Positions 6,800 to 11,183 of a stretch of 11,183 nt of DNA are shown piece after piece. The notes beneath the pieces were generated by a model that did no database searches, was not told where the DNA came from, and saw only the letters and a list, made by a program, of their open reading frames with translations. The stretch is from NCBI RefSeq assembly GCF_946481715.1, contig NZ_CAMLOV010000172.1:1-11183 (forward strand). The letters run 5' to 3'. The position numbers and the translations under genes were made by a program. The stretch is from an uncultured Mucilaginibacter sp. (GTDB lineage: Bacteria > Bacteroidota > Bacteroidia > Sphingobacteriales > Sphingobacteriaceae). The first letter of the stretch is position 1, and each line of letters opens with the position of its first letter.

Positions 6800-8482
6800 T
6801 TATTGACCCACTACGATCAGGTCTTTCTTCCGGAGCCAGCCTTTATTGGTTTGTCCGTTTTTGCCTGTATACACCACATAAATGTACCCGTTCTGATCGT
6901 CGATGGCTTTTAAGCGTGCATTATCCCATTGGCTTACATTTGCAGCGCTTGCGCTCGCTTCATCCGGGCGGCTATGGAAATAGGCATAAGTGGTAAACAA
7001 TGTATACACTTTCCCAACGTCGCTTCCTTTACCCGTGTTTTTAGTTGGTGGCAGGCTGTTTTTTACTGGTTTGGGTATTGTTTTCGCCACTGTCTTCTTT
7101 GCAGAGTCTTTCTTTAACTTTTTATGCACTGCTGCTGTCGCTGGCTTTGGTACAGGTTTTTTGCCGGGTATTACGGTATCTTTTTGCTTTGCTTGAATTG
7201 GTTGTATGGCATTGGCAGTATCGGAATTAACTTGCTCATTGCCACCTGCGTGGGCACCAGCCACTGCCGTGCTATCAGGTTGAGCTTTCGCCGCGCCGGT
7301 TTCGGCTCCTGTAAACAAGTACCGCCCTGCTGCGGCTCCCATGCCTATCAATAATAGGCCCAAACCGATGAGGATTATTACTGAGGGCCTCCTTGCGTTA
7401 TTGCCGCCAACTATTGGTTGTTTAGGCAAGGGTGCCACTAATTGTTGCGGTGCTTGCTTTGCTAAGGCTAATTCTTTTTGTAATTGGACGTTCTTTTCCT
7501 TTTCTTCTTTTAGCAGCGTTTGCAGAGTGGCTTTCTCGTTTTGCAGTATCAAAGCACCCTCGGCATCGCTTTTTACAGAAAGTACACTGTTTTGTATGGC
7601 CTGGCGTAGTTCGATGCCATCGGCAAAACGTGCTGTAGGGTCTTTTTGCAGGCATTTATCTATCAGCGCTAAGAGCCAGTCGGGTACCTGCATTTCCTTT
7701 TGCCGCTGATTTTGTGGCCAATTAAGCGGCATGTTTTTTTCGCGCAGTGGAAGTAATGCGGGTGGCGCCTTTTCCAGGTGGGCTATCATCACTGCATTGC
7801 GGGCTGTTTGGCCGTTATCATTGAGTTTAAAAGGCACTATGCCCGCCAATAGTTCGTAAAGGATAATGCCGAAACTGTAAATATCGCTTTGCGGGAGCAA
7901 ATTGCCATCGCTTTGTTCGGGTGCCATAAATTCAACAGCGCCGGCATTGCGTAAACTACTACGGCGCTGCTCGTCGCTCATAATGGCCAGCCCAAAATCA
8001 AGCAATACATAATTCCCCGTATTATTATTGAATTTAACGTTGTTGCTTTTGATGTCGCCATGCTTTATGCCCACTTGGTGGCAATGGCTTAGCGCATTGG
8101 CCAGTTGATAGGCCACTTTTATCACCTCGGCAATGGTAAATACCGGAGCATCTTTTTCATTGAGCAGTTCGGCCAGGTCGGGGCCTTCAATAAATTCCAT
8201 TTCTATAAAAGGGAGCGAGCCGCTTTCGGTAATGCCCGAGTTTAATATTTTTACAACATTGGGGTTGGCTATCTGGTTTACTTTTTTTAGCTTCTCAACT
8301 TCGTTTATAAAATCTTTATAGTGTTTATCGTTCTCATCTTCGGCATAGATAGGGGTGGGCAGCAATTTTACCGCCACATAAATTTCGCCAATACGTTTGC
8401 CTTTGTACACCGAACCCTGCCCGCCGGTGTGCAGGGCACCCATGTTTTCAAGCCCTTCGGTTATTGTAAAAATTTTACCCAT
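6800..8482 (-). CDS. Transmembrane Ser/Thr protein kinase with C-terminal SH3-like domain
   Basis: A 560-residue Hanks-type kinase. Kinase domain, residues about 10-297: nucleotide loop HTGGQGSV (18-25, with His in place of the first Gly of GxGxxG), Lys39 in AVK, likely helix-C Glu61, catalytic loop HGDIKSNN (141-148, a non-RD loop with Asp143, Lys145 and Asn148), DFG at 162-164, APE at 187-189 and DIYSFG at 200-205. All residues needed for catalysis are present. Residues about 310-345 look like a coiled coil. RR at 364-365 precedes one membrane helix (about 368-386), so the kinase is cytoplasmic. Outside follows a Lys/Pro/Ala-rich linker, then an SH3-like domain (about 490-558) with AYFHSRPDE and NGYIYVVYTGKNGQTNKGWL. 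Such domains bind peptides or wall components in other proteins, so it probably senses an envelope signal (inference). No phosphatase or FHA gene is in the window. Confidence 0.92.
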   Translation of the reverse strand: MGKIFTITEGLENMGALHTGGQGSVYKGKRIGEIYVAVKLLPTPIYAEDENDKHYKDFINEVEKLKKVNQIANPNVVKILNSGITESGSLPFIEMEFIEGPDLAELLNEKDAPVFTIAEVIKVAYQLANALSHCHQVGIKHGDIKSNNVKFNNNTGNYVLLDFGLAIMSDEQRRSSLRNAGAVEFMAPEQSDGNLLPQSDIYSFGIILYELLAGIVPFKLNDNGQTARNAVMIAHLEKAPPALLPLREKNMPLNWPQNQRQKEMQVPDWLLALIDKCLQKDPTARFADGIELRQAIQNSVLSVKSDAEGALILQNEKATLQTLLKEEKEKNVQLQKELALAKQAPQQLVAPLPKQPIVGGNNARRPSVIILIGLGLLLIGMGAAAGRYLFTGAETGAAKAQPDSTAVAGAHAGGNEQVNSDTANAIQPIQAKQKDTVIPGKKPVPKPATAAVHKKLKKDSAKKTVAKTIPKPVKNSLPPTKNTGKGSDVGKVYTLFTTYAYFHSRPDEASASAANVSQWDNARLKAIDDQNGYIYVVYTGKNGQTNKGWLRKKDLIVVGQ

Positions 8483-8601
8483 TTAATTGTTTTTAGCTGC
8501 ATGCGCATTTGCTGATAAAGGTATTCATCTGAAAACCGGGCATCAAGTAAATAGTTTGCGTTAAAGGGGATATCAAACTGTGAAATTATTGTTGATGCCA
8601 T
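8461..8601 (-). CDS. Possible 46-aa upstream ORF overlapping the kinase start
   Basis: Between the PAS gene and the kinase gene, a minus-strand ATG at 8601 opens a frame of 46 codons that ends with TAA at 8461-8463, 22 bases inside the kinase gene in another frame. The product starts MASTIISQFDIPFNANYLLD and is soluble with a balanced composition, unlike a random AT-rich frame. Stop/start overlap of this kind is typical of translational coupling, and it would place ribosomes at the kinase start. A TTAATTTG sequence (minus strand, 8625-8618) sits just upstream, one mismatch from the Bacteroidota -7 box, but no -33 box is seen. I do not recognise a family. It may be a short regulatory leader, the remnant of a longer gene, or chance. 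Confidence 0.35.
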   Translation of the reverse strand: MASTIISQFDIPFNANYLLDARFSDEYLYQQMRMQLKTIKWVKFLQ

Positions 8602-8681
8602 AGCACTGATTCCTTAACAAATTAAATGTGGCGGAGCGATATGTTTGATGATTATCTTACCCAACCCGGCGAGTAAGGTGA

Positions 8682-10136
8682 CTAGTCTTTACTCGGAATA
8701 ATTTCCGCAGTTTTATTGGAAATGCCACGGATGATGCCATCCAGTTCGTGTGCCGAAATAGCGATGTTATCCAGCAAATCGTTTTTGTCTATCTCGGTTA
8801 CATCGTAGCTTTTAAACAGCTCTATAAGCCCCATGATACGGGCAAGTGGTGCACGCACTACGTGCGATTGTATCCAGGCAATGTCCTGTAAATGTTTGTT
8901 TTGCTGCTCAATGGCATGAATATAGTTTTGCCTTTCGGTGATATCCATGGCCAATACCAGGTGCGTGTTTTCGCCACTGAATTGTATAAAATTACTTTGC
9001 AGGTAAACTTTTATTTGCTCGCCGTTCTTTTTGGTTTGGGTAGACATTCCGCTATACGGCAATTGAGAGCCATTTACAGTCGCTTCAAATTCATTAATAC
9101 ATCCTTCAGGCCAAATTTGGGTAACATCCATCTCCAGAAACTCTTCGAGGCTGTAACCATAATGGGTTATGGCTGCCGTATTAACATTTAGGAAACGGCG
9201 CGTATCGAGGTTGAAAACCCACATGGGCAGCGGGCTGAGATGAAAAAGGTCGCTGTACCGCTTCTCTGATATAGCAAGCGTTTTTAGGTGCTCCTCCAGT
9301 TCGTGATGCATTTTCGTCAGCTGCGCTTCTGCGAGTTTTGTCTCGGTAATATCAAGGCAGGCACCAATCATTTTTATGGGTGTACCCTGTTCATCCTCTT
9401 GCACCTTCCCCCACGATTTAAGGTACCTTACTTCGCCGTTTGGCCGTATTATCCGTTCCTCAAATACCGCATCTTCTTTAGTTTGCAGCACGCCTGTTAT
9501 TTTGTTGTAAACAAACAGCCGGTCATCAGGGTGCAGCAGTTCCTGGTATCCTTCAAAAGTTGCCTTAAAAGACTCTTTGTCGAGCCCGTAAATATGGTAG
9601 AGGGTTTCGCTCCAACTTACCCGGTTGCTGATGATATCCCATTGCCAGTTGCCAAAGTTAGCCAGTTCCTGCCCCTGCGACATCAACAGAGAGGTTTCCT
9701 GCAGGTGCTGTTTTGTACGTTCCTGCCGCCGGGTAATAGCTATAGTTTCGGTAACATCGGTTACGGTATGTACAATATATTCAACTTCGCCCGCTTCATC
9801 TAGTACAGGCACGTTTATGGCACGAAAATATTGGGTTTGGTTTAAGCCCGTGCCGGGCTGCAGAAACTCGTATCCGTGTACCTTAGTTTTGTGCATTGCC
9901 TTAGTATGCAAAGCCTGGGTAAGCGAATTGAGGTCATCGCTCATATCCTTACCGGGAAACTGCTGAAAATACTCGAAAAAGCTTTTTCCAGCCAATTGCT
10001 CGGCTTCGCAATGTACACTGTCTAAATAAGCCTGGTTAGCTTCGGCAACGGTAAATACGGGGGCATCAGGCAACAAAATTAATGTGGGCGCCGGGATTAG
10101 CCCAAAAATTTGATTTAATGTCGACTGTTTCAGCAT
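8682..10136 (-). CDS. Triple-PAS sensor protein with HisKA-like helix and no ATPase domain
   Basis: A 484-residue soluble protein with three PAS domains: about 8-130 (ending YIVHTVTDVTE), about 155-268 (a PAS_3 type with GNWQWDIISNRVSWS and a PAC end MIGACLDITETK), and about 290-402 (ending LVLAMDITERQ). A helical linker leads to a HisKA-like segment, about 413-475, with WIQSHVVRAPLARIMGL; His425 sits where the phospho-accepting His of sensor kinases lies. The protein ends about ten residues later, without the HATPase_c domain (no N, G1 or G2 boxes). It has no membrane segments, so it senses a cytoplasmic ligand, redox state or membrane-diffusible signal. It may dimerise with, or be phosphorylated by, a complete kinase encoded elsewhere (inference). 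It lies upstream of the kinase gene on the same strand with a 199-base gap. Confidence 0.88.
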   Translation of the reverse strand: MLKQSTLNQIFGLIPAPTLILLPDAPVFTVAEANQAYLDSVHCEAEQLAGKSFFEYFQQFPGKDMSDDLNSLTQALHTKAMHKTKVHGYEFLQPGTGLNQTQYFRAINVPVLDEAGEVEYIVHTVTDVTETIAITRRQERTKQHLQETSLLMSQGQELANFGNWQWDIISNRVSWSETLYHIYGLDKESFKATFEGYQELLHPDDRLFVYNKITGVLQTKEDAVFEERIIRPNGEVRYLKSWGKVQEDEQGTPIKMIGACLDITETKLAEAQLTKMHHELEEHLKTLAISEKRYSDLFHLSPLPMWVFNLDTRRFLNVNTAAITHYGYSLEEFLEMDVTQIWPEGCINEFEATVNGSQLPYSGMSTQTKKNGEQIKVYLQSNFIQFSGENTHLVLAMDITERQNYIHAIEQQNKHLQDIAWIQSHVVRAPLARIMGLIELFKSYDVTEIDKNDLLDNIAISAHELDGIIRGISNKTAEIIPSKD

Positions 10137-10172
10137 ACGATGTAAAAGACAGGCCGGTATTTGTTTTAATAG

Positions 10173-10191
10173 GAAGCCGGGGGGAGGCTTC
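10173..10191. terminator. Weak hairpin between the DUF4112 and PAS genes
   Basis: GAAGCC (10173-10178) pairs with GGCTTC (10186-10191) around a 7-base G-rich loop. It lies about 85 bases after the DUF4112 stop on the minus strand and 36 bases before the PAS gene start. No T-run follows on the minus strand, so it may be a leader hairpin of the PAS transcript rather than a terminator. Confidence 0.3.
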
Positions 10192-10276
10192 TGTTATTTC
10201 CAATAAATATAAGTGTATTATACATAATATTTGTAGACCGGAAATTGTTTTTTAAAAAACATCCAATATAATAGGC

Positions 10277-10756
10277 TTAAAATGAATTAAACAGCCATCG
10301 AAGTGATATGTATGATATATAAATGGTTGCAGCGAGGAAAATAATTAGCAAAATAAATATCAATAACATAATTCCATTGCCGCTGCCGAAGTGTTTGCCT
10401 TCCTGGTAGTGCTCTTTTAGCAATTTAATGTTGCGGGTGTTGGCTTTAAAATAGAAATCAGATATCTGCCCGAGGATTGGTATAGCGCCAATTAGCGCAT
10501 CAATAGAAATATTCAGGGCCATTAATACAAGCACCTTACGGCTTACGCTTCCATTTTTAGCTATCACATACAGCAGTGCTGCGGCCACTATAAAACCGGA
10601 AACATCGCCGGCAAACGGAATGAAATTGAGGATGGGGTCGAGCCCGAACCGGAGATTTGTGCCCGGCAGCCGAAATTTGTCGTCCATTACTGAAGCAACG
10701 CGCTCCACCCACTTTAATTGGCCGGTAAGTTGAATGTTTTTTGGGCTTTGTTTCAT
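10277..10756 (-). CDS. DUF4112 family membrane protein
   Basis: A 159-residue protein matching DUF4112 (PF13430): MDDKFRLPGTNLRFGLDPIL, then FIPFAGDVSGFIVA, a membrane segment, and LNISIDALIGAIPILGQISD followed by FKANTRNIKLLKEH. Two moderately hydrophobic segments lie in the domain (about 43-65 and 75-98), and a strong membrane helix spans about 129-150 at the C-terminus. The conserved Asp and Gly-Asp residues of the domain are present. The family is widespread, and its molecular role is not established. The gene is divergent from the 59-aa gene at 10880 and stands first in the leftward series DUF4112, PAS protein, kinase; the 140-base gap after it leaves co-transcription uncertain. Confidence 0.88.
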   Translation of the reverse strand: MKQSPKNIQLTGQLKWVERVASVMDDKFRLPGTNLRFGLDPILNFIPFAGDVSGFIVAAALLYVIAKNGSVSRKVLVLMALNISIDALIGAIPILGQISDFYFKANTRNIKLLKEHYQEGKHFGSGNGIMLLIFILLIIFLAATIYISYISLRWLFNSF

Positions 10757-10838
10757 AGTGTTATAGTTGAATGAAAAACAGCGCCAATTTGTTTCGAAAA
10801 CATAAAAGGCTTCGGTACGGTTATTGATTAAATTCCGG

Positions 10839-10854
10839 CAGGCAGAAATGCCTG
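10839..10854 (+). promoter_or_regulatory. Leader hairpin with GAAA tetraloop upstream of the 59-aa gene
   Basis: CAGGCA (10839-10844) and TGCCTG (10849-10854) enclose a GAAA tetraloop, a stable GNRA fold. It ends 25 bases before the ATG at 10880 and is followed by TATTTTATAAAC. No plus-strand gene precedes it within the window on this side, so it more likely sits in the leader of the small gene than terminates another transcript. Confidence 0.35.
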
Positions 10855-10879
10855 TATTTTATAAACTAATTTATTTGTT

Positions 10880-11059
10880 ATGAAAAGCCAGGATTTGAAA
10901 AGCAACAACAGCGGGCAAGGGCAAACCACTTCCGACCGTGCGTTTACCAATCAAAAAGAAAACCTGAAACAAACAGGCATAAGTAATGCCGGTGGCCAAC
11001 GCTCCGACCAAACATCCAGTCGCGACAGCGCCCATCAGCCCGAAAAGAAGAAACCATAA
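10880..11059 (+). CDS. Small hydrophilic, probably disordered protein, 59 aa
   Basis: ATG at 10880 to TAA at 11057-11059. The product begins MKSQDLKSNNSGQGQTTSDR and ends with HQPEKKKP. It is dominated by Gln, Ser, Asn, Lys, Asp and Gly, with almost no hydrophobic residues and no Cys or Trp, so it should be unstructured. A textbook intrinsic terminator begins nine bases after the stop, which strongly supports a transcribed rightward gene. The sequence is divergent from DUF4112 and has its own upstream region with a small hairpin. I do not recognise the family; short stress-related or nucleic-acid-binding proteins can have this composition, but nothing here proves such a role. Confidence 0.6.
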   Translation: MKSQDLKSNNSGQGQTTSDRAFTNQKENLKQTGISNAGGQRSDQTSSRDSAHQPEKKKP

Positions 11060-11067
11060 TATTACAC

Positions 11068-11090
11068 GGCGCCCCGAAAGGGGCGTTTTT
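11068..11090 (+). terminator. Intrinsic terminator of the 59-aa gene
   Basis: CGCCCC (11070-11075), GAAA loop, GGGGCG (11080-11085), then TTTTT (11086-11090). Two extra G-U pairs can extend the stem. The stem is GC-rich and the T-run is plus-strand only, so it terminates rightward transcription. Confidence 0.88.
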
Positions 11091-11096
11091 GATAGC

Positions 11097-11172
11097 CACG
11101 AATTCACGAATATTGTGAATTTCCCAAATAGCCTTGCCAATTGTTAAGCAATTGCAGGTTGAAATTCGTGAA
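11097..11172. repeat. Palindromic repeat-like intergenic DNA
   Basis: TTCACGAAT (11103-11111) recurs inverted as ATTCGTGAA (11164-11172). A second inverted pair, AATTCAC and GTGAATT, lies within 11101-11121 and shares bases with the first. This looks like part of a short interspersed palindromic repeat, perhaps continuing past the window edge. Only one copy is visible, so its dispersed nature is unproven. Confidence 0.35.
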
Positions 11173-11183
11173 ATACTTTTCAA

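Noticed and set aside
6643..6996. Plus-strand frame of 117 codons
   Set aside because: It overlaps the 57-aa gene in another frame and runs antisense into the kinase SH3-like domain; the translation is Arg/Cys/His-rich without domain features.
8483..8681. Frameshifted remains of an HATPase domain after the PAS/HisKA gene
   Set aside because: None of the frames in this gap shows the N, G1 or G2 box patterns, and the gap is too short for the domain.
9288..9803. Plus-strand frame of 171 codons
   Set aside because: It lies wholly antisense to the PAS domains of the sensor gene, which are clearly coding on the minus strand.
10871..11140. Minus-strand frame of 89 codons with a hydrophobic product
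   Set aside because: It is antisense to the Gln/Ser/Lys-rich 59-aa gene, which by codon complement gives hydrophobic residues. A plus-strand terminator lies inside it, and it matches no family I know.

Overview
The window looks like a chromosomal segment of a Bacteroidota bacterium, most likely Sphingobacteriaceae (Mucilaginibacter/Pedobacter-like). This is inferred from moderate GC, AT-rich intergenic DNA, weak or absent Shine-Dalgarno sequences, and the gene types: a lipoprotein PQQ dehydrogenase with an inserted cytochrome c domain, a Ser/Thr kinase with an HGD catalytic loop and a C-terminal SH3-like domain, a PAS protein ending in a HisKA-like helix with no ATPase domain, DUF4112, DUF2200 and a DUF1572 remnant. 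No phage, transposon, CRISPR, tRNA or rRNA signal was seen.

Layout. 1-1830 (+): the 3' end of a ketopantoate reductase gene, then nine bases later an APC/CAT-type amino-acid permease, whose stop codon overlaps (ATGA) the start of a dead DUF1572/DinB-like gene remnant. 1916-2281 (-): a DUF2200 protein. 2629-4821 (+): a large secreted quinoprotein dehydrogenase, isolated from other genes and followed by a perfect 13-bp inverted repeat. 5174-6454 (+): a secreted-then-membrane protein of no known function whose membrane part is an exactly registered 82-residue duplication. 6538-6573: a strong hairpin with its better T-tail on the minus strand. 6611-6784 (+): a 57-aa single-span membrane protein, tail to tail (15 bases apart) with the kinase gene. 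6800-10756 (-): DUF4112 protein, PAS/HisKA-like sensor, a possible 46-aa upstream ORF, and the transmembrane Ser/Thr kinase, all in one direction but with 120-200-base gaps. 10880-11059 (+): a 59-aa hydrophilic small protein with a textbook terminator, followed by repeat-like palindromic DNA up to the window end.

How they may work together. The permease and panE are adjacent and probably co-transcribed. The dehydrogenase would oxidise a sugar or alcohol outside the cytoplasm and pass electrons through its own heme; no PQQ synthesis genes are present here. The right half is a signalling neighbourhood: a kinase able to read the envelope through its SH3-like domain, a PAS sensor that must act through a partner, and several small or unknown membrane proteins. 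The most unusual points are the three genes shorter than 60 codons, the possible antisense coverage of the 57-aa gene by the kinase transcript, and the duplicated membrane module. All functional links between these genes are inference from position.
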